A stretch of 64,000 nucleotides of DNA from positions 3,534,001-3,598,000 of the forward strand of contig NC_009614.1 of assembly GCF_000012825.1 (NCBI RefSeq), in the 5' to 3' direction. The notes beneath the pieces are model-generated. The model was not told the DNA's origin. It saw nothing but the letters and a program-made list of their open reading frames with translations, and ran no database searches. Below are positions 46,013 to 53,322 of this stretch, one piece after another. This DNA comes from Phocaeicola vulgatus ATCC 8482 (GTDB lineage Bacteria > Bacteroidota > Bacteroidia > Bacteroidales > Bacteroidaceae). The position numbers and the translations under genes were made by a program. How positions within the stretch are numbered: the first letter of the stretch is position 1; each line of letters opens with the position of its first letter.

Positions 46013-47194
46013 ATGGCAAATTTTTCATTGGTAATCGTTCCTGCAAAAGTATTAACAGGAGGAAAACATAAGGTGAGAGTGATGGTTTCCCACAATGGAC
46101 AAACCAGATATATCCCCACTGATATAATCATTGATTCGATTAGTGAATTTAAAGAGGGTAGGGTAGTGAAACGCCCCGACAAGGATATCCTGAATCTCCG
46201 GCTTAAAAAAATATGTGATAAATATTTTGAGAGGTATATGGAACTGGAATTCTCCAATTGCCTGACATGTTCCCAGCTTGTCAGGCTCATTACAGACAAT
46301 GGCAGGGACAAATGCCATACATTTGAAGAGGTGGTGGATGAATACCTTTCACAGATAGATGAAGAGGACAGAGGCAAGACATATAAACTCTACAGGCTGG
46401 CAGCGAACAAGTTCATCCAGTTCACAGGAACCGGAGCGCCTATGGAGCATATCACTCCAATCCGAATTAATGGTTATATAAGCGCTCTCAAAAAACAACG
46501 TCTGTCAAATACGACAATCAACATCTATATCACTTTGCTTAAGGTACTCATCAATTATGCGAAGAAGATGCAATATGTCAATTTCAAGGTTGATCCGTTC
46601 GTCACCGCAAAAGTACCGTCATCCAGAAAACGTGAAACCTTCATCACCGTGGAGCAGTTGAAAAGGTTACGAGATCTTGATGTGAAGAAACATAACATGA
46701 TGATAGTGCGTGATATCTTCATGCTGACATACTATCTTGCGGGTATGAATCTGGTTGACATGCTGGATTATAATTTCAAGAATACTGACGAGGTGAACTA
46801 TATAAGGAGAAAGACCAGAAACACCAAAGAGGGAAATTCCATGGTGTGTTTCACAATTCCCGATGAAGCTATGCCTCTTATCATGAAGTATATGGATAAA
46901 AAGACTGGGAAACTTGTTTTCGGCAAATACAGAACTTATGTGAGCTGTTATAATACTCTGACAAGGAAAATGAAGAACCTGGCTCTTGAAGTAGGTATAA
47001 GGCATGATTTTACATTGTACTCTGCAAGGAAAAGTTTTGTCCAGCACGGCTTCGACTTGGGAATCCCCTTGAGCACATTGGAGTATTGCATAGGGCAAAG
47101 CATGAAGGAAGACCGCCCGATATTCAATTATGTGTCTATAATGAAAGTACACGCGGACAAAGCTATCAGGATGATTTTGGACAATCTGAAATAA
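46013..47194 (+). CDS. Phage integrase, tyrosine recombinase with divergent active site
   Basis: 393 residues: an N-terminal arm-binding-like beta domain, a SAM-like core-binding domain (residues ~105-195) and a C-terminal catalytic domain. The catalytic boxes diverge: where TGLR is usual the sequence reads AGMN (243-246), so Arg I is absent. The Lys box is RRKTR (K267), the HxxR box is YSAR (336-339, Arg kept, His replaced by Tyr), the LGHS box is IGQS (360-363), and the nucleophile is Tyr373 in FNYVS. Loss of Arg I is known for IntDOT of Bacteroides conjugative transposons, so it may still be active. Position at the element edge supports integration/excision. Confidence 0.88.
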   Translation: MANFSLVIVPAKVLTGGKHKVRVMVSHNGQTRYIPTDIIIDSISEFKEGRVVKRPDKDILNLRLKKICDKYFERYMELEFSNCLTCSQLVRLITDNGRDKCHTFEEVVDEYLSQIDEEDRGKTYKLYRLAANKFIQFTGTGAPMEHITPIRINGYISALKKQRLSNTTINIYITLLKVLINYAKKMQYVNFKVDPFVTAKVPSSRKRETFITVEQLKRLRDLDVKKHNMMIVRDIFMLTYYLAGMNLVDMLDYNFKNTDEVNYIRRKTRNTKEGNSMVCFTIPDEAMPLIMKYMDKKTGKLVFGKYRTYVSCYNTLTRKMKNLALEVGIRHDFTLYSARKSFVQHGFDLGIPLSTLEYCIGQSMKEDRPIFNYVSIMKVHADKAIRMILDNLK

Positions 47195-47303
47195 ATATGA
47201 TAAAAGGCAGAATAATTTCTTTAAAAGTTTGTACATAATATTTTTATTATGTAAATTTGTATCGTCATAAAGAAACAGAGTATTAACCATTAAACACAAA
47301 TCA

Positions 47304-47465
47304 ATGACAGATGAAGAGCTAAAGCAGGAAATTGAGAAAGTTAAAAAAATGATTTCAGATTATGAAAGTTTGAAAACGGTGATTGCTCCAACTTCTGAAG
47401 AGTATGAACGACAGATGAACATTTTGCTCGACAGGCTGGGCAATCTATTGAAGATGAAAGATTAA
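47304..47465 (+). CDS. Small charged coiled-coil protein
   Basis: 53-residue ORF (MTDEELKQEIEKVKKMISDY...), acidic/lysine-rich and predicted almost wholly helical. It is preceded by an AAACACAAATCA stretch and followed immediately by a good terminator at 47473, which supports a real short gene. No family recognised. It lies between the integrase and a DUF5053-like gene. Confidence 0.6.
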   Translation: MTDEELKQEIEKVKKMISDYESLKTVIAPTSEEYERQMNILLDRLGNLLKMKD

Positions 47466-47472
47466 CAAAAAG

Positions 47473-47492
47473 CCCCTCTTGGGAGGGGTTTT
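47473..47492 (+). terminator. Terminator after the 53-residue ORF
   Basis: CCCCTC (47473-47478), loop TTGG, GAGGGG (47483-47488), then TTTT. It overlaps the leader of the next gene, so it may also attenuate it. Confidence 0.7.
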
Positions 47493-47505
47493 GAAACTAT
47501 ACGAT

Positions 47506-47928
47506 ATGGATAATTTACAGGAAAAATTAGCAGAACTGAAAACCTATATAGGGAAAACGGACGAAGAAAGCAAGGCCAGATTCGATTCCTTGTCTGCGGA
47601 AATAAAGGCAATGAAGTTGACGGATGAAGAGAAAACCATCTTCAGTAACTTTATGATGCAGGGACTGGAGGATATCAGTAACAGTATGGATGTCATAGAA
47701 CGGGAATTAAGAATCAGGGAACAGCTAAAAGAGGCTGTTGAGATATTGCCTTTGGCTTATATTGCTAGAAACTACTTTGGAAAGAGTGCATCTTGGCTGT
47801 ATCAGCGCATAAATGGATATAAGGTGCGAGGAAAGGTCTATACGCTGAATCATGAGGAAATAGGTATCTTCAACCGTGCACTGAAAGAAATAGGAGAAAA
47901 AATAGGCTCACTGTCCATTACTGGTTAA
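47506..47928 (+). CDS. DUF5053-like phage accessory protein
   Basis: 140 residues from ATG 47506 (MDNLQEKLAEL). The N-terminal half is helical and acidic; the C-terminal half has LPLAYIARNYFGKSASWLYQRINGYKVRGK, which looks like a winged or HTH-type DNA-binding helix pair, then NHEEIGIFNRALKEIGEKIG. I associate this pattern with DUF5053, common in Bacteroides prophages. A DNA-binding regulatory role near the integrase is plausible but unproven. Confidence 0.7.
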   Translation: MDNLQEKLAELKTYIGKTDEESKARFDSLSAEIKAMKLTDEEKTIFSNFMMQGLEDISNSMDVIERELRIREQLKEAVEILPLAYIARNYFGKSASWLYQRINGYKVRGKVYTLNHEEIGIFNRALKEIGEKIGSLSITG

Positions 47929-47950
47929 TGGCTGTTTCTTATGACACCTG

Positions 47951-47987
47951 ATCCCCATGGTTGAGCTGCCATGGGGATTTCTTTTTA
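47951..47987 (+). terminator. Terminator after the DUF5053-like gene
   Basis: ATCCCCATGG (47951-47960) and CCATGGGGAT (47969-47978) form a 10-bp stem with an 8-nt loop, followed by TTCTTTTTA. Confidence 0.85.
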
Positions 47988-48018
47988 TTGGATAATGCCG
48001 AGAAAATTCATATCTTTG
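47987..48018 (+). promoter_or_regulatory. Promoter of a candidate small RNA
   Basis: ATTG at 47987-47990, 20 bp, TATCTTTG at 48011-48018; followed by a terminator at 48067 with no gene between. Confidence 0.65.
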
Positions 48019-48023
48019 CAGTC

Positions 48024-48095
48024 ACAAGTATGTAGAACATAATTCTTAGTGCTTGGTTTGACTTTGGTGAGGGGGTGGTTCCCCTCACTTTTTTT
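48024..48095 (+). ncRNA. Candidate ~70-nt prophage small RNA
   Basis: Transcript predicted from promoter 47987-48018 to the strong hairpin GTGAGGGG (48067-48074) / CCCCTCAC (48081-48088) plus seven T. The unpaired part carries no convincing ORF. Expressed independently of both neighbours because a terminator precedes it. Confidence 0.6.
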
Positions 48096-48203
48096 ATATC
48101 GGAAATCTTTGTTTATTGTTTAGTATAATGTCTATAAATTGTATGACACCTTTGAGGTTATATTATGTAGAAGCAATGTCGCATCTATATAAACAATTTC
48201 ATA

Positions 48204-48428
48204 ATGAGTAGAATTATAAAGAATTGTCCATGTACGTTAGAAGTATGGAGTGGTCCAGATGAACCGATTTTAAAAGAATGGAATATGTATTTTAACTGTA
48301 AAAATGAAATAAAAGAGTATTTAAACAGTAAACTTCAAGAGTTTAAAGGGAATATGGTAGAATGTTATGTTTATCAACTGCATAAGGGCAAACTTAGTGA
48401 AGTATCGGTGTGTTTGGAAGTAAAGTAA
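48204..48428 (+). CDS. Small hypothetical protein
   Basis: 74 residues (MSRIIKNCPCTLEVWSGPDE...). Compact alpha/beta look, no signal or membrane segment, two close cysteines in the N-terminus (CPC). It is followed by a clear terminator, which supports a real transcription unit. The codon composition is AT-rich like the following lipoprotein gene. No family recognised. Confidence 0.6.
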   Translation: MSRIIKNCPCTLEVWSGPDEPILKEWNMYFNCKNEIKEYLNSKLQEFKGNMVECYVYQLHKGKLSEVSVCLEVK

Positions 48429-48453
48429 AGAAAGTTTCCAGAAGGATATTGAA

Positions 48454-48488
48454 AAGGCAGCTTATTCGGCTGCCTTAGTTTTTTTTCT
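48454..48488 (+). terminator. Terminator after the 74-residue ORF
   Basis: AAGGCAGC (48454-48461) and GCTGCCTT (48469-48476), 7-nt loop, followed by a run of nine T after AG. Confidence 0.8.
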
Positions 48489-48560
48489 TTTGGGACTCAT
48501 TATATCCTAAATTGCCCCAAATACATATTATGATTTTATGAGAGGATAAAAATATTCTAG

Positions 48561-48576
48561 TTCAGTTTAAACTGAA
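48561..48576. promoter_or_regulatory. 16-bp perfect palindrome upstream of the lipoprotein promoter
   Basis: TTCAGTTTAAACTGAA is an exact inverted repeat about 70 bp before the -33 element of the next gene. Possible operator for a dimeric regulator. Confidence 0.45.
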
Positions 48577-48643
48577 TAACCCCTATTTTTTCACTTTTAG
48601 CTCCTTAATAATGTATTATAGTGTATATACTACATAGAGCAGT

Positions 48644-48674
48644 TTTGATTTATTCAATTATTTTAATACATTTG
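48644..48674 (+). promoter_or_regulatory. Promoter of the large lipoprotein gene
   Basis: TTTG at 48644-48647, 19 bp, TACATTTG at 48667-48674; 31 bp before the ATG. Near-consensus Bacteroides promoter. Confidence 0.7.
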
Positions 48675-48705
48675 TGTCATTAAGTATAATATCAATCGTT
48701 GTAGT

Positions 48706-51210
48706 ATGAAAATAAGTATTTTTTCTTATGCATTATTGTGTTTGTTGGGAATTTCGTTGGCTTGTTGTGAATCCAAAGATGAAAACTTAAAAAGTGGAAG
48801 TAGTCCAAATGACAAATGGGAATTTGCTTATGAAAAAAATTTTGTAGATAGTTTAGATGCTATTTATAATAAAAAAGAAGGTGTTATAGCATTATTTGGT
48901 TATAAAGATATTCCTACTGGATTAAATATTACCAATGAAGACTTTATTGTGAATAAAGGACGAATTATTTGTATAACAAGAGTAAATAAAGATACTCAAA
49001 CTCTTGATGAATCTATGGCAACAATAATTGTATGTGATTCAACTTTATTCCCTATACGTATTGCAAATAAAGATATAAACATTATTGCATCGAAAAGAGA
49101 CGAGTATCACTTTGATTGTATTTTTTATAATTTGCAAAAAGATGAATGGATAGAATGCAATAATCTTGAATATAATTTGAAGAATATCGAAGAAGTTTCT
49201 TCAACTCGTGCTTTAGCAACAGGAGGATATTCTGAATTTAATCCAAATAGTGTATTAAAAGTAATAAGTATAGCAACTAATATTGTAAATGGAATACGAA
49301 AAGGATGGAGCGATGATGTATTGGGGTTCTTTTATGAAAATTTGCAGATTTTAAGCCAATATAACGATGAGGTTGGATTAGCTGTAGGTGTAATTGCAAC
49401 ACCTGGGTGGTTTAAACTTCTTCCCGTAGCTGAATATTTAACAGCGAAACTCGATAAGTTGATTCTAAAAGAAATGGGGAAAGTACATTTTACACTTGAA
49501 GACCCTAAGATCATAGACGGAACTACATGCGAAATTTTTTATGAAATTGACGGGCTTCATCAATATGGAATTGTAAATACTGAAATTGGAATGGAAATAT
49601 ATAATAAAAGTGGATATTTCAATTATTCTTCATTAAAATCAGGAAATTATAAAGGTTCGCAAATTTGGGCAAATCTGTCAACTGGTCAATATACAGTCGA
49701 ACTTTATGTAAGATCTAAGAAATTTCAATGGTTGGAATTTCGAGCTATGAAAACAATTTATATGTTTGAACTTGAATTAGACCATTATGACATTAATCCT
49801 AAAATAAAATATGTCAATGATGAAGTAACTTTTGATATTGATGTATATTTAAAGGGAGATAACAATGAATTGAACGAATGGATAAAACGTGGAGTACAAT
49901 TCGGATATTATATAAAATATTCCAATAATACCCCTGAATATTATCCAGTTGCAAATTTTTCATCAATATTTGAAATGACTCCATTAACATGTAAATTGAT
50001 TATAAATAAAAATAATTTCCCAGAGGAATATAAAAATTATTCAACTTATGAAGCAATCGCTATAGATTATTATATCGGAACTTATGCGACTTTTAGCAAA
50101 GATAATATTACTCATTTGGATGAAAAGCCGATAGACGGTCTTATTTATAAAGAAAAGCCTTTCACCATAACACAAGAAACTATATCGACAACAGAAACGT
50201 CGGCTACATTGGTATGTGAATATGGCAATAATTCCTTTTGGAATCTTACATGTGGAGTTGAATATTATTGGAAAGGAAATAAATCTGAAATAGATTTAGG
50301 ACCTTTAGAAGATGGGGAACACAAAATAACGTTGACTGGATTAAAACCTAGTACAACATACACTTACAGATCGTTTATGAAACATGGGAATAAATATTTA
50401 TATGCTGATAATGAAAAAACTTTCACTACAAATAGTGGTTGCCACATAGATTTTAATATTGAATATCCCAATTATTCAGATTCCAAAGCGGATGAAGTTG
50501 TATGCAGAATTGCCCTCTTGCCTGTTTATGAAAATGAGGATCAACGTAATAGTATAATAAAAAAGTATGCAGTATTATATAAAGACGGGAAAGAAGTAAC
50601 AAGGTCATCATATGAATATTCAGATAGGATTATATTGACACATGTATTTAAACGTGAAGAATTGTCAGTAGACTATGTGAACTATACTGCTGTACCTAAA
50701 GATGGACATTGGCAGGCATCAATGGAATTTGAAAAACTGAATGAAAAAGGGGAAATTATAACTATGCCAACTGATGTTATGAAAGATGTGAATTTGAAAT
50801 ATGACACTAAACCGGTGATGGTAATTTATAAATGTGATATTGGTCGTTGTGATGCCTACCCAGACCCCAATTATACACATGATGAACATCGTTTCTTAAT
50901 TAAAATGAGTAGTTTTACAAGAGGATCATTTTGGCGCAAGTCTTGGATAGGCATTTCTTCTAATGAGGTTATAGATGGAAAAGTCCATTGGTTTGGAGAT
51001 GATTTTTCTTTAGGAGGAAACTGGGGAGTGGATTATACTAATAACAATAAACCGAATCAGTTATTGATGGAATTTAAAGACTATAATGGGAATGTTATTA
51101 AAAGTAACTCCATACCAATTCAGACAAATGAAAAAGGATGTGTTATAGAAAGTCATTATGATAATACTTCTGAGGTTATATCAAAGTATGGCAAGCAATG
51201 GAATTTCTAG
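48706..51210 (+). CDS. Large surface lipoprotein, probable lysogenic cargo
   Basis: 834 residues. Lipoprotein signal peptide with lipidation at Cys20 or Cys21 (GISLACC), followed by an acidic ESKDE stretch that could favour surface export in Bacteroidetes. After a globular N-terminal part there are FN3-like segments, clearest around residues 490-575 (TSATLVCEYG ... LTGLKPSTTYTYRSF). The gene is markedly richer in A/T than the host genes and the minus-strand phage genes, has its own promoter and terminator, and lies between the integrase side and the lysis genes: the layout of a moron. No enzymatic motif seen. Function unknown; adhesion or superinfection/immune interaction are only guesses. 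Confidence 0.8.
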   Translation: MKISIFSYALLCLLGISLACCESKDENLKSGSSPNDKWEFAYEKNFVDSLDAIYNKKEGVIALFGYKDIPTGLNITNEDFIVNKGRIICITRVNKDTQTLDESMATIIVCDSTLFPIRIANKDINIIASKRDEYHFDCIFYNLQKDEWIECNNLEYNLKNIEEVSSTRALATGGYSEFNPNSVLKVISIATNIVNGIRKGWSDDVLGFFYENLQILSQYNDEVGLAVGVIATPGWFKLLPVAEYLTAKLDKLILKEMGKVHFTLEDPKIIDGTTCEIFYEIDGLHQYGIVNTEIGMEIYNKSGYFNYSSLKSGNYKGSQIWANLSTGQYTVELYVRSKKFQWLEFRAMKTIYMFELELDHYDINPKIKYVNDEVTFDIDVYLKGDNNELNEWIKRGVQFGYYIKYSNNTPEYYPVANFSSIFEMTPLTCKLIINKNNFPEEYKNYSTYEAIAIDYYIGTYATFSKDNITHLDEKPIDGLIYKEKPFTITQETISTTETSATLVCEYGNNSFWNLTCGVEYYWKGNKSEIDLGPLEDGEHKITLTGLKPSTTYTYRSFMKHGNKYLYADNEKTFTTNSGCHIDFNIEYPNYSDSKADEVVCRIALLPVYENEDQRNSIIKKYAVLYKDGKEVTRSSYEYSDRIILTHVFKREELSVDYVNYTAVPKDGHWQASMEFEKLNEKGEIITMPTDVMKDVNLKYDTKPVMVIYKCDIGRCDAYPDPNYTHDEHRFLIKMSSFTRGSFWRKSWIGISSNEVIDGKVHWFGDDFSLGGNWGVDYTNNNKPNQLLMEFKDYNGNVIKSNSIPIQTNEKGCVIESHYDNTSEVISKYGKQWNF

Positions 51211-51247
51211 GATGACATTTTTTACTAGGAATAATTTTAACGGTATG

Positions 51248-51282
51248 AGGCTGTCTTAAAAATGAGACAGCCTTTACTTTTG
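51248..51282 (+). terminator. Terminator after the lipoprotein gene
   Basis: AGGCTGTCT (51248-51256) with AGACAGCCT (51265-51273), 8-nt loop, followed by TTACTTTTG. Confidence 0.8.
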
Positions 51283-51381
51283 TTGCAAAAATAGCTTCTA
51301 TTTTAACCCCACAGGGCATAAATACGAAAATCCCATTTTCCCCAGTTGATTGTATAATCCGATTGGAAAATTAAAGGCTGC

Positions 51382-51627
51382 TTATTCGACTGCATTTTCA
51401 AGGTTCTCTCTGATTTGTTGGAGCATCCGGAAAGCCTCGGCCATCTTATAGTTGCCCAGACATTGCTTAGCCTGCATGATACAACTTTCAACAGTAAGTT
51501 TCAAATCCGGGGTAAAAGCCGCTTTGTTAATCTGCATTTCTTTTGGAAGTTCATCAGCATGGTTATTGAACCATACGATCATTTCATTCAATTCCTCTTC
51601 GGAATAAGATTCTTTTTTTTCAGCCAT
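51382..51627 (-). CDS. Small acidic phage protein
   Basis: 81 residues (MAEKKESYSEEELNEMIVWF...), helical, acidic, with a WFNNHADELPKEMQIN segment that loosely recalls DUF6965-type small proteins of Bacteroides elements; I am not sure of the family. It is preceded on the minus strand by a TATCTTTG -7 element (51661-51654) and, further up, by the lysis cassette terminator, so it is probably an independent unit. Confidence 0.65.
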   Translation of the reverse strand: MAEKKESYSEEELNEMIVWFNNHADELPKEMQINKAAFTPDLKLTVESCIMQAKQCLGNYKMAEAFRMLQQIRENLENAVE

Positions 51628-51663
51628 AATACATAAGTTAATGTTAGTTCCGGCAAAGATAAC

Positions 51664-51693
51664 AAAAAAAGTCCCGACTCATCACGAGCTGGG
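51664..51693 (-). terminator. Terminator of the lysis cassette
   Basis: On the minus strand CCCAGCTC (51693-51686) pairs with GAGTCGGG (51680-51673) with one mismatch, then AC and seven T (51670-51664). 30 bp after the spanin-like gene's stop. Confidence 0.65.
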
Positions 51694-51722
51694 GCAGTCC
51701 AATTTATAAATTTAAAGTCTTA

Positions 51723-52256
51723 TTATGAGGAATCATTATTACGCCAATGTTTTTTCGTCACCAGCCCAACAATAATCAGTACGGTTACACAAACACAGGC
51801 AAAACCTATTTGTTTAAGCAGCGTGGATTCTTTTTTCTCTTTTATGGTTTCTGACCGGTTTTCCTCACGGGTATTGGAAGTGGTTTCCTTGTCAGCTTTC
51901 ACTTCCGTACTGTCTTTGGTTGCAGTTTCCTTCTTTCTATTCTTGCTGAAATCACCTTCTACGTGACCATCAGCCAGTAACGGAGGTTTCCCGGTCAGGC
52001 TGTCGGGCGGTTTTCGGGTATCATAGATACGAAAATCAATCACATAGTTACTATTAGTGGTAATGAGTTCGCTCAAAGAAGTACTTGATCCGTGTATGAT
52101 GTTGACAGATTCACGTGTACTATCTTTCTGTATAATCTCAGTGTCTGAATTGACAGATTTATACGAGCTGCCACATGATCCGAACAACAGGAACAGACAC
52201 ATGAAAGGAGCCAGCAATATGTGCCGGCTTATCCAGTTCATAACTCTAACCAACAT
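51723..52256 (-). CDS. Predicted unimolecular spanin (u-spanin)-like lipoprotein
   Basis: 177 residues with two membrane-targeting ends: an N-terminal lipoprotein signal with lipobox FGSC (Cys28), and a C-terminal transmembrane helix (residues ~148-167, IGFACVCVTVLIIVGLV) followed by a short basic/polar tail. The centre is polar, with many Lys/Glu/Thr. An outer-membrane lipid anchor plus an inner-membrane TM is the defining layout of phage u-spanins (as in T1 gp11), which fuse inner and outer membranes in the final step of lysis. It directly follows the endolysin gene (3-bp gap), the expected place. Start may be Met6. Confidence 0.72.
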   Translation of the reverse strand: MLVRVMNWISRHILLAPFMCLFLLFGSCGSSYKSVNSDTEIIQKDSTRESVNIIHGSSTSLSELITTNSNYVIDFRIYDTRKPPDSLTGKPPLLADGHVEGDFSKNRKKETATKDSTEVKADKETTSNTREENRSETIKEKKESTLLKQIGFACVCVTVLIIVGLVTKKHWRNNDSS

Positions 52257-52259
52257 AGT

Positions 52260-52658
52260 CTACAACTTAAGAACTTGCATCCTGTTATTTCCGTCAGCCC
52301 GATAACTGACGTGCACCCAAGCGAAGTTAGACTCGTCAATCAATTGATCATAGGGCAGGTTCTTGCGGATATATTCAAATAACAGCTTGTTTTGCTGTCT
52401 GTCTCCAGTGTCAATATCAGCAGCTTCCCCCTTCATGTGCTGCGAGGTCTTACTTCCCTTGACGGCCGCATTAAGTTCCGGACAGCGATAACCACTGTTT
52501 ACTGTTATAGGCTTTCCCCACCATGTGCGTAACGGGTCCAGTACGTTGTCCACCAAGGCAGTCAGAGCAGTCACATGCTCCTGTCTGCATCTGTTATTGA
52601 TACCCAAGCGGTCAGCAGTTGTTGACTTGCAGAGTTCCGCAATCGTAAAAAACTTCAT
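52260..52658 (-). CDS. Peptidase M15-type endolysin (D-Ala-D-Ala carboxypeptidase-like)
   Basis: 132 residues, peptidoglycan peptidase M15A fold. The zinc site is visible: SQHMKGEAAD (S72, H74, D81: the SxHxxGxAxD motif) and a late His116 in WVHVS. YRCPELNAAVKGS precedes the motif as usual. No signal peptide, so release would need a holin; the upstream overlapping gene encodes a candidate. Cleaves peptidoglycan cross-links during lysis. Confidence 0.88.
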   Translation of the reverse strand: MKFFTIAELCKSTTADRLGINNRCRQEHVTALTALVDNVLDPLRTWWGKPITVNSGYRCPELNAAVKGSKTSQHMKGEAADIDTGDRQQNKLLFEYIRKNLPYDQLIDESNFAWVHVSYRADGNNRMQVLKL

Positions 52659-53041
52659 TTCTTTTCCTCCTTATCTTTAATTAATGTAGCCCTGCGTGGT
52701 GGAATACGACGGCCGCATTCGCTGTCGGGCCTGTCACAACGGTTATGTTCGGCATCTTTCAATTGCAGTTCCAGCTCGTGGCACTTATGAATCCATGCCA
52801 GCTTATCAGACTGTTCATTACGAAGCTCAACGTATAACGCATCAATCTTGGCGTCACGCTGGGCGATACGTTCTTCCAGCCAGTCAACCTGCTTGCGCTC
52901 GTTCTCATCCTCCATTGAATCGGCGGACGCATCCTCTTTCCGTGCGTTAGTCTTGCGGTTCACCCAGAACGTGACACCCCAACGGACAGCCTCCAATCCT
53001 CCGAAAGCCCCGATTATAGCCAACCAGTCGTTTAATTCCAT
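52655..53041 (-). CDS. Holin-like or lysis accessory protein with one TM segment and coiled coil
   Basis: 128 residues. A single modest hydrophobic stretch (WLAIIGAFGGLEAVRWGVTFWV, residues 5-26) precedes a long charged coiled coil (residues ~50-105) and a basic tail. The stop overlaps the endolysin start by 4 bp, so the two are translationally coupled. Position suggests a holin or holin-associated role; one TM with a cytoplasmic coiled coil is also seen in other small phage proteins, so the function is tentative. Confidence 0.65.
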   Translation of the reverse strand: MELNDWLAIIGAFGGLEAVRWGVTFWVNRKTNARKEDASADSMEDENERKQVDWLEERIAQRDAKIDALYVELRNEQSDKLAWIHKCHELELQLKDAEHNRCDRPDSECGRRIPPRRATLIKDKEEKK

Positions 53042-53144
53042 TCTGTCTATTGTTTATCTGATTATAATACTACTTCAAAGATATGTCTATTTACTTACGT
53101 CATTGTTGCAGAATTACTTAAATCCATTGCCACGATATGACAAT

Positions 53145-53227
53145 AAAAAAGAGCCTGATGACAATATTTATTGCCATCAAGCTCCTGGTTACACTGCAAA
53201 GATAGTGAAAACTATTCCATATTCAAT
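53145..53227 (-). promoter_or_regulatory. Promoter immediately followed by a terminator, upstream of the lysis genes
   Basis: Minus strand: ATTG (53227-53224), 19 bp, TATCTTTG (53204-53197), predicted start near 53190. A long hairpin spans 53184-53151 (GCTC/GAGC, CATCA/TGATG and CAATA/TATTG blocks with two mismatches), then six T. The transcript would stop after ~45 nt, 100 bp before the holin-like gene. The hairpin also terminates the recombinase gene (stop at 53323). Confidence 0.6.
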
Positions 53228-53322
53228 CCATATTGAAAAAAATAATCAGGAGCAATATTTCGATTATCCGAAGAAATTAAAGAGTCACAATATTAATAGA
53301 AAACAAATAGGAAACATGAAAT

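Noticed and set aside
51303..51491. 62-codon minus-strand ORF overlapping the 81-residue gene
   Set aside because: Overlaps a better-supported gene in another frame and has no recognisable features.
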